Shown here in pieces: positions 1-11,294 of a stretch of 64,000 nucleotides of DNA; the stretch's first letter is position 1, and every line of letters starts with the position of its first letter. A model generated the notes under the pieces. It ran no database searches. It was not told where the DNA came from and saw nothing but the letters and a program-made list of their open reading frames with translations. The stretch lies in contig JANPYM010000003.1 of the NCBI GenBank assembly GCA_025890175.1, positions 1,771,795 through 1,835,794 of the forward strand, in the 5' to 3' direction. This DNA is from Ciborinia camelliae. Taxonomy: Eukaryota > Ascomycota > Leotiomycetes > Helotiales > Sclerotiniaceae. The position numbers were made by a program, and so were the translations under genes.

Positions 1-1107
1 TCGGCTTGGACGGGCTGATCATTGAAGAAGTCATGTCCCATAACTTCAATCCTGTCTTTCACTTCGGTAGGCAAATTTTCCTTCACTCCTTCAACAACAT
101 CTGGCAAATCTTGAAGGACAACGTTCAGATTAGGATAGGTCTGGGCCAGTTCAATAGAGATATGACCTTGGGCTCCTCCAACATCCACAACCACCCCTCT
201 GCCATTAACTAAAGTATTCCAGGGATAGTCCTTGATCAAGTAAGATGCTTGGGATGATACAGACACGGCGCTACTGAAGCATATCATCGCTTCAGCCATA
301 CGGCGGGACATCTCAGGATGATCTGCGTGGTATTCGAATAGGCCTTTATCAGTTTTATGATAATGACTCCAGCCCTGGATTAGTTAGTATTACCGAGTAG
401 TGTTTGGGAAGGGAACAATGACTTACACATTTGCTTATGTCTTGAGTCTCTCCGTAATCATGGATGGAATCAAGGGTCTAGTCGTTGTTAATACCAAACT
501 GTTGAGACTTTAACTACAACCTACATGAGCGAAAGCCTGCCAGCACTCCTCGAACATAAATCCAAGCCCCGAGCGTGCAATTGGATTATCAACGAGAACC
601 CGAGATGCCGCAGAATGTGATACAAAGCCCTTACGGGGCTCTGTAAAGCAACGATTCCATGCCATAGCGAAACGTAGGACCCTTCGCAAATTGATCACAC
701 CAATCCCACATTTTGCAGAGAGGTCCTCGTAGGAGATCTCTCCGTGTATGGGTACTTTGGAGGCAATATCATACCGGTAGATTGCTTGGAGGCTCACGCC
801 ATCGTACTAATGCATCCTTGTGGTCAGTAAAAGTGTCGTATAATCCTAATGAAGGCTGTAGAGTAGAGCTTACCACCGGTCGAAGAGCGACAGCGGGACC
901 TTGTAAAAGATCAAAGAGCTCAAGGCTAGAAGCTTTGGCTATATCTAAGGCTTTCTGTGCCTCATCAGATTCCAGTCCGAATTCGACAGGACCATCTTCA
1001 TGAAAAGACGGCGCTGGTAGGTTATGGTCTTTAAGATACGCTTCGATTGTAGCAGTAGATGCTTGAATCTGGGCTGCTAAGTCCAAGAGCCTCGAATGAT
1101 CAGTCAT
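1..1107 (-). CDS. Fungal O-methyltransferase, 3' end outside window
   Basis: SAM-dependent O-methyltransferase of the fungal natural-product type (sterigmatocystin 8-O-methyltransferase-like). Exons read as 874..1107, 525..806, 427..477 and 374 down to the window edge, with introns 807..873 (67 bp), 478..524 and 375..426, all GT-AG. The N-terminal helical dimerisation segment is followed by the winged-helix stretch VSLQAIYRYDIASKVP, then after the third intron SAM motif I as VVDVGGAQGHISIEL and the region ending VMGHDFF. The catalytic-base region lies beyond base 1. I start at ATG 1107 (MTDHSRLL) because family members begin about there; an in-frame upstream ATG at 1143 would add 12 residues. 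No stop or frameshift is seen in the visible part, so it looks functional. The nearby UstYa gene and a decayed O-methyltransferase suggest a specialised-metabolite locus. Substrate unknown. Confidence 0.88.
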
Positions 1108-1735
1108 GGTTAGGTTGTTATGGCAGTATAATGTTTGATTCAATCATTTACCAGAACTGTAAATTGTTTTGGAATCATCCGTTCGAGCAGAGTGGAGTCT
1201 ATGCAAAATGCGACCCTATGGCGTAGTATTCAATCAGGGAAGGGACAATGTGGCATAGACAATCTTCTGGTAAGCTGATTTATCAACCTTAGTAATCACC
1301 GAGTATAGGAGACTGTCTGTCAGCTGGCCCTGAGCTTTTAGTTTTCATTGGACTCCAACAGTTATTATATAGGAAGGTTGAAAGCAGCGTAGCAACGGTC
1401 CGTGGATATCAATCATGTGCTTAGTAAGCTATGCAACACTTTTGTTTGCTCCGATTGGGGACGACTAGGTTTATTGACTAGGTAGGTAGGTACCAGTACT
1501 GCTTGTGTTGGTTGTCAGACTAGCTAGATTAGGCTACAATGCAAGATAACTTTAGGAATATTGTCGTTGGGAGTCTAGCGGACAGTATGCGATGTATTCA
1601 AAAGTCCCTCGCTTTTTCTCAAGGGACCATTCTCAAGCCGCTAGATCTATCTTCTGACTTTTCCTCAGCGCAGTCAGCAAGTCTCCGATATCAAGTTGAT
1701 ATGGGCTCAGGTTATATCAACATACCTTTGAAGCT
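1108..1735. other. Intergenic, no gene seen
   Basis: Upstream region of the O-methyltransferase and 3' side of the small secreted-protein locus. It carries short TAGGTAGGTAGG motifs near 1480-1490. Open frames here are short and show no recognisable residues. Confidence 0.5.
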
Positions 1736-2340
1736 TTAGAGCGGCGCACATATTCCGACAGGCAGTAGTAGGAATTTACCCTCAATTATCTGAATTTGCT
1801 GAACATTGAGATTGGAGATATTTGGAAGGGAATGAATCACGGCTTCACAATTCAATTTATCAATGGGCGTATTGATTGATGGAAAAATGTTCTCCGAAAT
1901 GAACGAGGGGTTTTTCAGTTTAAACTGACTTAACATGTACTCTACTCTTTCAAGTTCAACAATGTTGAAATAACCTCTACCGTGAAAACCCCCATTTCGA
2001 AGACCTCTCAGCCCCCTTACTCCCATGCAGCCTTCCAAACCAATCCATCCACCCTCTTTGGGGAAAGCGTGCAATAGGGAGAAACCTATTCCCTAATAGC
2101 CATCACCAATCTTCTTAAAATCGACATCGGCGGGGCTGTTGATACGACCGACTGCTTTACTTGTGTTAGCTTTTCCATCGAAAAAACGCCTAGCTAATAT
2201 CTAACGCACTGTTGCGTATTCGACATGGGGAATTTTAAATTTGACTTACCGGCATCTCCTGGGATTGCAATAGGGCTAGATAAAACTGCCGTAAAGGCCA
2301 TGAAGTGAATGGCGAAGACTGAGAGACTAAAGAAATTCAT
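1736..2340 (-). CDS. Small secreted protein locus, in-frame TAG or mis-modelled intron
   Basis: Exon 1 (2250..2340) encodes a clear signal peptide, starting MNFFSLSVFAIHFMAF and ending near SSPIAIPGDA, then a GTAAGT donor at 2249. Two models fit. With the acceptor near 2150 the protein is only about 50 residues, ending FKKIGDGY at a TAG (2093..2095). With the acceptor at 2086 the intron is 164 bp and the frame continues to 1736, giving about 145 residues with NCEAVIHSLPN and a terminal LLLPVGICAPL, a cysteine spacing seen in small fungal secreted proteins. The long frame is open in the same phase on both sides of the TAG, so readthrough of a mutated codon is a third option. Function unknown. 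It lies next to the UstYa gene, so a processed-peptide role was considered, but no repeated core is present. Confidence 0.45.
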
Positions 2341-3132
2341 GATGATGTGTTTGCGAGGTTTGAATGGGGATAGATTTATAGACCGATGATCTTAACAGTG
2401 TATATTTTCGTTGGTTTATGCAACTTCGGATGTTCTTTGATTTGAAGAGACAGAAGGGAGGGGAGAGTGGTAATTTATAATCAGGTAGTCTTTCCATCTC
2501 TCTCCAAGTTTGGAATTATGGCGCGGTCATTATTAACATGTAACTTGAAGAGTTTAGCCCCTATAGCTGGCATTCATTTCCGGATTCAGATGATATTATA
2601 CACGGGAAAGCCCTAATATAATATCGGTTCATTGCAGTCATCAGCTGAGTTCAGAATCATGTATATAAAGTATTTAAGGGTGTACTGCAAGCTACAGTTG
2701 TTGGACACTAAAAGCCGAAGAAATATTCCCACTTGATTATATGTTGTGAGATTGGCCAGCCAACCAACTATGTCTTTCAGCTCCGAGTGCAAGTGTGTCA
2801 TGTAACATGACTGTGCCATAAAAAGGAAACAAATTGAACTTGGGGGGTGTGCTGCAGTGGTTTCATCTCGAGGTAGTAGGAATAGATGTTCCTTGACTCC
2901 AAGTGAGTCTAAGAGATTCAAGAGATTCGAGAGAGAGCAGAGTCTGTATCACTGTATAATCAGGCATAGAGAATTACGCCACAAATAGGGATACAGTTTG
3001 GCCCAGGTCTCCCCTCCTCCTTTTGATCTGTGAACTGTGAGATTATCTGCTTATCTTTTTGATGTTACTCTGAGTTCGTATTTCTTCCATTTTACTATAA
3101 GCAAACAAAAAGTATTCCTCTAAACCTTTGCA
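2341..3132. other. Intergenic, shared divergent promoter region
   Basis: AT-rich stretch between the start codons of the minus-strand secreted-protein locus and the plus-strand UstYa gene, so both promoters should lie here. I see no supported coding frame. Confidence 0.5.
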
Positions 3133-4067
3133 ATGACAATGAAGATGAAATATTCAATCTTACCCACAGAGACAAATGTCCTTGCTTCACCTTATTCTAG
3201 AGACCAGAAACGATGCAACTTTCTCTTTATGCTTTCTGTTATTATTAATATCTTGTTTGGTGTGGGCACTATTAGTGGTCTTGCAAAACACTACATGGTG
3301 GAACAGGGAGCCAACTTTGTTAAATCTCCAACTACATATGGTAAGATCTTGCAAATATTCACCATAGACGTCAATTAACACAACCAAGCAAAAGTTGAAC
3401 AGATTCCAACATCCTGGGAGCAGTTCTGGTGGGACACGCCATATGGCTCAATGAATCGTTCTGAGAGTGATCCTCTATGGGAAGCCATCTTACCATCTCA
3501 TGGCTTTATCGCTGTAGATCGAGATTGGGCTACTCAGCATCAGTGGCCAGTTTCCATGTATCTTCCAAGTGATGAGAGCAAAGGTGTCTACCTCCTTGAG
3601 GCGTATCACCAAATTCATTGTCTTGTGAGTAGTATTTTCTTTGGCCCTATATTTCAATACCAGACCACTACTAACTGATCCTTAAAAGAGAATTCTGAGA
3701 AAGACATTTTGGGAAGCAGTTGATGGTCAACCATATACCTATGAGCCAGGACATCATGTCAACCATTGCTTTGATACATTGCGTCAAGTAAGTTAGAAAA
3801 ATATTGGCCCTATGCTCTTCCATTATTTTATGACAATGACTAACTGTGTTCACATAGACTATTCAATGCAATGCAGACAACACACCTCTTTATACCTTTG
3901 GTGACAAAACCGCAGGGGATGGACAACTCCATAAATGTCGAGATTGGAATGAGTTGAGGAATTTTGCAACAAGACATACAGCTTGTTATCGTGATTCTGT
4001 GCATGATATCTTGCTAGGTGAGCATTTTGGTTATTGTGACAATGGAAATGATGGTGTTGTGGTTTGA
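3133..4067 (+). CDS. UstYa-like (DUF3328) oxidase
   Basis: Member of the UstYa/DUF3328 family, membrane-bound enzymes that oxidise, cyclise or chlorinate peptides and other metabolites in fungal clusters such as ustiloxin and cyclochlorotine. Exons 3133..3340, 3389..3624, 3689..3787 and 3858..4067 splice in frame to 250 residues, the usual family size. A single membrane helix spans roughly residues 30-51. The two family signatures are present: HQIHCL at about 143-148 and HVNHCFDTLRQTIQC at about 171-185, whose His and Cys residues are thought to form the active site. The end of the protein has a family-typical CRDW motif. Introns are 48-70 bp with good consensus, and no lesion is seen. Neighbours are a secreted-protein locus upstream and a decayed O-methyltransferase downstream, so it probably acts in a small metabolite or RiPP-type cluster; the substrate cannot be told. 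Confidence 0.9.
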
Positions 4068-4919
4068 ACGCAAAGAGTAACTCAAAATGTTTGAAGTCCA
4101 AGCGCTTGAGCACTCAGTTATTGAAGCAGTAAAATCATGGCAAAGCAATGCTGTATTTGAAGAAAAATACCTATTATGTTTTAACTGTAATATCTTTTGA
4201 TCGATAATGAGTATGATATATTTGCTTATGATTTGTTTCCTTATTTGGGGAGAAATGATTTGAAATATGATACTGATCTCGCATACTATTTTGTTCTTTG
4301 CCTTCAAACCATATTGGAAATGAGGCTTGTCTTCTATCATGGATTGTCTCTTTGGGGCATATCAGCACTGGCTGAAGACCTCTCCTATCCGTGAGAAGAC
4401 CTTTACAAACTGCTTTACAAATTGTCTGCAAGCCAGTCTTGTTCAGTATGTTTATGATCAAGCACCCAAACTGGAATGCAATATTCATTATCTGCCCACC
4501 TAGGTATTGAAGTACAAAAATAATACCACTTCAGCCAGTGCTTAGATAACCTTTTGGAGATAACCCTTTAGACAAATAGTCAATTGGATAGATTGACCAC
4601 AAATACTACTACTTCAACCTGCAAAGATAAAGTTTTGGAGTCATAGTTAATTGAGTAGATTGATGATGCCTAAAACTATTGACTGCAAATAACAAATAGT
4701 TGGTGATAACTGTTACACCAGCACCAAAACCTCCTGCCATAAGAAGATGCAGAAAATCCACTGGGACTTCCAGCTTTGCTTTTTTTCTGTCTCCCACAAT
4801 TCTTACGTTTGCAACATACTTTTCTTTATCACATCTTCATATTCATCACCACCTTTAAAATTTAGATATCTATATCCCGCAAATGATATCAGTATAAGCT
4901 GAGACGTCTAGAAAACAAT
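4068..4919. other. Intergenic, AT-rich
   Basis: About 850 bp without a supported gene. Frames on both strands are short and low in complexity. A pair of similar blocks, CAAATAGTCAATTGGATAG-like at about 4573 and TAATTGAGTAGATTGATG-like at about 4646, may be an old local duplication. Confidence 0.45.
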
Positions 4920-5763
4920 ATGGCACAAACCAGAATGGTAGAGCTTGCCTCTATTATATTGGCTCAGACAACACTTGTTGATCAGTACCTTCAATCCCAT
5001 GGAATGGATTCACCATCCTTTGACGTGGAGTATAAAGAAACACCTCAACTCCCAAAAGAAGCTATAGCCTCTAAAAACGCTATCTTTGAGGCAACGGAGG
5101 AGTTGAATAGTCTCATAGCAGGCCCTGTGGGGGTTTAACCTCAATGAATGTTGGCATACTTTTGATCTCAATATACTAGCATTCACTAATAAAATCAAGA
5201 CTTCAATTGTACCAACACTGCATGCAATATATCGATGGAATTTGGCATCAAGCTTCCCAATTGATGGCGAGACACCATTTTCCGACATTGTTGGGGTGCC
5301 CGAAGGCGGGTAGAGATTGTTGCGCATGACTTTTTTACGGAGCAGCCAGTAAAAGATGCCGATGTATATCTATTTAGATGGATCTTCCACGGTTGGTCCG
5401 ACAAATACAGTATTCAAATCCTCAGAAATCTGATTCCTGCTCTGAAACACGGGGCCAAAATTGTGGTAGGGGAAGTTTGCCTACCAAAACCCGGGGAAAA
5501 TATCTCATGCTGGAAAGAAAGGACAATGAGGTATGTTTATTTCCACAAATCAGCGACCATCTATTATTGGCAGTCTTGCTAGAAGATCCGACTTCACAAT
5601 GAAATCATGTCTCAATGGAAAAGAGAGAGATGCAGATGAGTGGGCTCAATTGTTTGCAAAAGCCGATTCGAGATTTAGATTTCAAGGCGTTGTAGCAGTT
5701 CCGGCTTCTAGGGTTTCAATCATTGAGGCAATCTGGGAAGTTGATTCTGCTGCCGGGCTATGA
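4920..5763 (+). pseudogene. O-methyltransferase pseudogene lacking SAM-binding core
   Basis: Same family as the enzyme at the left edge. The N-terminal part (MAQTRMVELASIILAQ) and the winged-helix start (LHAIYRWNLASSFPIDGET) are recognisable, but at about 5300 the sequence jumps straight to the C-terminal catalytic region, VEIVAHDFFTEQPVKDADV then FRWIFHGWSD, in another reading phase after a TAG. By comparison with the left-edge paralogue about 180 residues are missing, including SAM motif I (VDVGG). The remainder runs through a GTATGT...TAG intron at 5531..5580 to a normal C-terminal tail (VSIIEAIWEV). The first intron has a poor donor (GTGGGG). Without the cofactor site it cannot be an active methyltransferase. 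An internal deletion is the simplest explanation. Confidence 0.85.
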
Positions 5764-6173
5764 ACAACGTATTATCAGCCCGAGATCGTTGCTGAAGGAT
5801 GGTGTTTTGAAAGTCATTTTGAGGTATCTAGATTCATGTAGGGGATTCGAAATCTTGATAGAGAAGAAATGGGAAACAATTTTTTTGCTACCGACTCTCA
5901 AGTACAGCACGGGCTTATACGTACCCTAAGAACCTTTCTCAACCTTGCCTGAGATCAGGAATTGAGCAGATTGATTCGAAATTCAATATTGAGGGTAGGT
6001 TGTGTGAGTTGAAATCCAACAATAAAGGTCTGTTGTGCGAACCGGAGTCAAATAATAGAAGATGTAGACTGATTGTGTTAATTGAACTTGAGAATCGCAA
6101 AACTGTCCTGTTGACCTACGAAAGCCGACTACAATACAGTTGCTTGTTGAGAGTGGATAGTTGATCAACATAT
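5764..6173. other. Convergent 3' intergenic region
   Basis: Lies between the ends of the plus-strand pseudogene and the minus-strand cysteine synthase. It should hold both 3' UTRs. No coding signal is seen. Confidence 0.5.
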
Positions 6174-7580
6174 TCACTCCCTCGAGGGTCGTAGGGATAA
6201 GTGGGCCAGTAAGTCTTGATCATCATGTTCCTCCTCCAACCCCAATTCTCCGACCTTCTTCCAAAATTTACTTAAATGCCTCGTTCCGCTATCACAGAGA
6301 ATAGTAACTACCGTACTTCCCTTTTCCAATCCCAACGCTGTAGCTACAGCTGCAACACAGTTGACCGCACTGCTGCTCCCCACAAAAATACCATCCTTTT
6401 CCACTAACCACCTCGCCATTTTGAGTGCTTGCAAGTCTGTCACCTTGACGGCGTCATCGATAATTTCTCGTCCTGCTTCGAAATTTTCTGTCAAGCGGTT
6501 GATTCCAATGCCTTCGACGATGGTGTCGACTTGCTGCCGCCGTCTCGTACCTTCTTTCTCGGTTGAAGAGAACATCACGCCATGCTTGATTTTATTGTAG
6601 AGGCCACTTCCCTCTGGATCAGCGAGTACGACTTTTAGATCTTGTCCCATGAGTTGCTCTTGTTTCAGGTAGAGTGCTACACCCGAGATGGTTCCCCCTG
6701 TCCCGGCACCGGCCACAAATGCATCGATCTAAGTGCCATTAGCTAAGAAGTGTGAAGTTTTTCTGAAGTTTTAGTTGCTTACATCCCCTCCTGTCTGGGC
6801 ATAAATCTCAGGTCCTGTAGACTGAAAATGTGCCCGATAATTTGCACGGGACTCAAATTGGTCTGCAAAGAAACCTCTACTAGAATCTGTTTTGGAGGCC
6901 GTATGCTCCTTTGCTTTTCTTCTTGCCAGGTTGACGAAATGCTCCGTAGAAGTGATGGGTGCAGGCGTAACTCTTTCAACTGTGGCACCCAAATGATGAA
7001 GAAGATCCGACTTTTCTGTACTTTGATCATTTGGCATGCAGATATATGCTTTATAACCTCTAGCACGCGCCAAAGTTGCAAGTGAGATGCCAGTTGATCC
7101 AACAGTGCCTTCATAAATAGTGTCACCTCGACCGGGTTTCAAGAATCCTTCCTCTTCTGCAGTCATAATCATATTCAATGCGACTCTATCTTTGGGACTT
7201 CCTCCTCCTCCATTTAAAAATTCTGCTTTAGCAAGAATAGTACATCCTGTGGCATCTGAAAGACTCTTGATCTTGAATAATGGTGTATTCCCGATACATC
7301 CTTCTATTCCTTCTGGGATTGGAGGTTTCGGTAATCCAACTATTGATTTCCGAGTACGGTCTTCTAGCTTTAGTGGAGGAAGATTAGATCCCATTGGCCT
7401 CAGATCAGAAGATGAAGAATCAGATGCAATATTTCCAGTTCCGTTTCCTCGCCGTCTTTGGTATCTTCGTTCCAAATCCGGATATAAATCCTTGAAACCC
7501 AATGTCAACAGAACACCTGCGACGAATGCAACTGCAACCGCCGCAGTTCCATATACCTTGGGGTAATTGCTCAAAGACAT
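6174..7580 (-). CDS. Membrane-anchored cysteine synthase-like PLP enzyme
   Basis: Fold-type II pyridoxal-phosphate enzyme of the cysteine synthase / cystathionine beta-synthase family, normally making cysteine from O-acetylserine and sulfide. Exons 6783..7580 and 6174..6728 give 450 residues, intron 54 bp. The core starts near residue 90 (GIEGCIGNTPLF); the likely PLP lysine is K130 in GGGGSPKDR; GTVGSTGISLA is the substrate loop, and GAGTGGTISGV is the phosphate-binding loop. The N-terminal 90 residues are extra: a hydrophobic helix at about 10-29 followed by a basic stretch (RRYQRRR), as in the fungal organelle-associated branch (yeast YGR012W type). It is probably anchored in the mitochondrial outer membrane or ER with the enzyme domain outside. 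No lesion. Its start lies 195 bp from the divergent NDUFAF7-like gene, so they share a promoter region. Confidence 0.92.
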
Positions 7581-7775
7581 CTTGTCATCGTATTCTCATC
7601 ATTGTTTCAGTCATGGATCATGAATTCCATCTTTTCGTTGATGTCGTGATTTTGACAGGTTAACAACTCTCACAATATCCTTGTAAAACTTTGCGGAAGA
7701 AGCTTGGACCAACCTGAACTCAACATTGCGACGAGGTCCCCAGAAACACAGAGAAGAAATTAAACACCTTTGTCT

Positions 7776-9397
7776 ATGGACTCTCCAATCGTGGCACAAC
7801 TGTTTCGACAGCTATTTCGGCACAAAAATTGCCAGGTCTTGGGATCTCATCCTCCGTTCTCTTCTCGAGCTTGGAAAGGGGGGAATGCGCAGCTGAGATG
7901 TATATCGAGCACGACGAGTAGGAGGGGCAGAGGGGTGAAGGAGACGAGCAAGAATGAAAGCCATTGGCAGCAGAGAACGGATTTATTTCCCGTGGATATG
8001 ATGGATGAATTTAATAAATATCCCATGGTTACAGCGGATCAGTTGCGAGGGAGGAGAGAAAGACCTAGGCGTGTAAAGATGCTCACGCGAGATTTTATCG
8101 AAGGTATTCGCAGGCCACACTCTTTGCCACATAGCAGACCCTTCTAACATGCTCCGCAGACAGTTTATACAATCCCTCTTATGGCTACTTCTCCAAACAA
8201 GTCGTAATTTTTACTCCCGGTGAACCCTTCGACTTTAACTCCCTCGAAGACGAACCTGCCTTCCACCGTCTACTGGGTCAACGGTACACCGAGTTTGAGG
8301 ACGAGTTAGATCTTAAATCCCCCAATGAGACCCGTCAACTATGGCATACACCGACGGAGCTCTTCCGACCTTATTATGGTGAAGCTATAGCCCGGTATCT
8401 TGTCAATAACTACAAAATATGGCAGTACCCCTACCATGATCTAATAATCTACGAAATGGGTGCCGGAAACGGTACTCTTATGCTCAATATTCTCGACTAC
8501 ATTCGCGCCACAGAACCTGAGGTCTACGCCCGCACAAAATTCAAAATTATTGAGATATCCAGCAATCTCGCATCTCTACAACAATCTCACCTCTTACGGA
8601 ACGCCGGTTCTCGGGGACATGCATCTAAAGTTGAAATCATCAACAAATCGGTCTTTGAATGGAACCAGATAGTACCCTCACCATGTTTCTTTCTCGCAAT
8701 GGAGGTATTCGACAACTTTGCCCACGACTCCATTCGGTACGATCCAGTCACCGAAGAACCCCTCCAAGGCACCGTCTTAATATCCAGCACCGGCGAGTTC
8801 TATGACTTCTACACTCCCACCATAGATCCCATCGCATCCCGATTCCTTCGTGTACGACACGCTGCTACGAATGGAAAATACCCGCACCCTCTTCCGCAGA
8901 ACAAATTAGTGAAGTCATTGAAGAACAGCATGCCATTTGCTCCGAATCTCAGTCAGCCAGAATATATACCCACGAGACTTATGCAGTTCTTCGATATATT
9001 GGCAAAGTATTTCCCGGCGCATAGACTGGTAACCAGTGATTTTCATTCGCTACCAGATACGATTAAGGGAGTTAATGCACCGGTTGTGCAGACGAGATAC
9101 AAGAGGAGGACCGTTCCTGTTACGACGCCTTTTGTGAGCACCACATCCCTCTCCCATTTTATGGCCTTCCGATCTAATTATCTACAGGTACATCAAGGTT
9201 ATTTTGACATATTATTCCCTACCGATTTCGCTGTGATGGATAATGTTTATAGAGCCATTACAGGGAAATTCACGCAAGTGTTATCACATGAAGAATTTCT
9301 GAACCGATGGGCTTATGTGGAACAAACGGAGACCAAGAATGGGGAGAATCCTCTTTTGACGTGGTATAAGAATGCCAGTGTTCTGACCACTGTATGA
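7776..9397 (+). CDS. ndufaf7: NDUFAF7/MidA-family mitochondrial arginine methyltransferase
   Basis: SAM-dependent protein methyltransferase family (DUF185) whose human member methylates an arginine of complex I subunit NDUFS2 during assembly. Exons 7776..8103, 8160..9133 and 9188..9397 give 503 residues; the last intron is 54 bp and also open in frame, but removing it restores the family junction TPF/VHQGYFDILFPTDF. A basic, serine-rich N-terminus suggests a mitochondrial presequence. LYNPSYGYFSKQ starts the domain, IIYEMGAGNGTL is the SAM-binding glycine loop, and LAMEVFDNFAHD is the family catalytic-side motif, with F-D-N in place of the more usual L-D-N. The start is the first ATG (MDSPIVAQL). 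It lies divergently, 195 bp from the cysteine synthase gene. Confidence 0.88.
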
Positions 9398-9706
9398 AAC
9401 ATAAAATACTAAGTACGGCGCACATTACAAAAACTTCCTATCAGCGCAAAATATTTGATAATCGTTGATTTATCTATTCATGGTATGTGTCGACTAATCT
9501 TTTCTAGTTGGTCACTGTAAAGGTCTCCGTGATTGGAGAAGAACAAAAAAAAGAAAGCCGTCTCCCCCCACGTTAAAAGTAAGGTGATCCGTAATAAAAG
9601 CATTCCAGCTTCAACTTCGAAAAGTCGGAGCATCTGGGTGGGTATAAATATATCGATGAAAACAGCCCAATAAAACCAGTTCAATCCATTTTTGTCGCAC
9701 ACCCGA
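9398..9706. other. Convergent 3' intergenic region
   Basis: Between two converging genes; short A-rich stretch at about 9540-9555 and nothing coding. Confidence 0.5.
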
Positions 9707-11294
9707 CTATGCCTTATCACGATTCTTATAGAAAGTCGCCATCTCTCTTTTCAAATCCCTGATCTGCCCCGAAACTTTTGCTTGTTCACGGCAATTCATC
9801 TCAAGCATGAGTGAAAACTCATTCATACCCATCATGCTGATCTTGTGAAACTCATCCTTCAGCTTCAGGTAGGTATTCCAAAGGTACGCAATAGTATGGA
9901 TGAACTTCCGCTCCTCTTCGGTACAAGCCACGTCCACCATGATTGTTGCATATTTTTGAAGTTCAGTCAAACATTGGATATCGTCTATGGTCTCAAAAAC
10001 TGCTCGCAATTGAGCGTCTAATCTTCTCTGGGCGTTATAATTGGAACCAATTTCCAGGTTTTGTGAGATTCCCATTGCAATCTCGTCGATCGTGTTCTCC
10101 AGTTGAGAGGCCATTTCGGCAGTGAGAACGTTCTGTTGTAGTCGTTCGCCTCGTTGTATAAGGCCTAAAATCCGACTGATTCTTTCAGTGACAGTACTAA
10201 GTTGAGAATGTTGTTGTTTGATCCAATCTTCGACCAGGGGATAGAGAGATTCGAAGATGTTGGAAATATATTCGTACTTGTTCTCGGATTCTTGGAGTTT
10301 GGAGCAAAGGGGTTTCAAGGTGTTATTAGAAGTTTCCTCGTCCTTGTTCTCAGGTTGTTGGAATTTAGGATGGAGGGGTTCAAATGTTGTCGAAATATTA
10401 TGGGGTTTGGAATCTTCATGTTTATTTATATTTTGCGGGAGCAGCGCAAGACTTGCTAAAGACGGCCTAGGTTCGGTAAAGTTAGGGCTGGCGATCTCTC
10501 TCATGACTAGGGACTCGGAGAGAAAGTTTAGCTTACATTTCCGAGTCGGTACTCATGCTTTCATGACTTCCGGGGGATCCTATTTTCCTATTGTCAAGTG
10601 GAGATGGCAATGGTGGTGCTACTTCTCTGGCGCCAATATCAGCATCTGTCAAACAATTGCTAGCTTATAATTAGGTATGCGGAAGTAAAACTTACAACCG
10701 AGCCGACTGTAATTGTCCGAATCTTCTTCCAAAACTGGGTGTATCAGAGTCCCTTCCTTTGCCTTTTCCCAACGCAGTAAGCTCTCTGTATGATGATCAG
10801 CTTAATAATTCTTGTTAATCTTCAGTTCTACACACATTTCCACAGAAGTACCTCGCCGACTCTCGCCATTATCCCCCGTTTGTAAACGAATGGATCCGAG
10901 GCCTCGGCCATTTCGATGCCTTTTCGCTGGCGATACTTGCTCTTTTTTGCTACTTGTCTTTCTGCTCAAAAGTATAAGCGACGTCAAAACGACTTGAATG
11001 TTCCAATTAAAGTTGGACAATTACCGTATCGATGTAGTTATATCTGAGCTTCTTTCTACTTCGATGTGGTTGCGTTTGCGAGAACTTTGCGAGGAGAATG
11101 TTTCTGCGATTGGGTCTTCGACACTGTGATGTTGAGACAATTTAGTAAGTTAATCTCATGGGGAGGGGATGACAAAGGTTTTGGCAAAGTATTGCTACTC
11201 ACTCCGAATCTTCGAAGATTTCTCTCACGGTAATGACAGGCTCTTTGTTCCTTACTGCAAGGTTCCAGTCCCACTCCAAGGTGTCTGTGTCCAT
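9707..11294 (-). CDS. Unknown protein, basic N-terminal part and coiled-coil C-terminal part
   Basis: Not recognised. The start exon (11203..11294) begins MDTDTLEWDWNLAVRN; exons 11025..11123, 10836..10961 and 10696..10785 follow in phase with good GT-AG sites. They encode a Ser/Arg/Lys-rich region with KRNH and KRHR patches that could be nuclear localisation signals. The next part (about 10540-10650, GSHESMSTDSE) reads open, but I could not place a clean splice for either of its junctions. The last exon (10504..9707) encodes about 265 residues with two degenerate ENKxEExSN-type repeats and long helices rich in Gln, Glu and Leu, ending in KREMATFYKNRD. A structural or nuclear role is possible; no enzyme motif is seen. 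The minus-strand catalase gene lies about 530 bp upstream. Confidence 0.6.

Noticed and set aside
7120..7566. 148-codon plus-strand frame
   Set aside because: Antisense of the cysteine synthase N-terminal exon; no splice or motif support.
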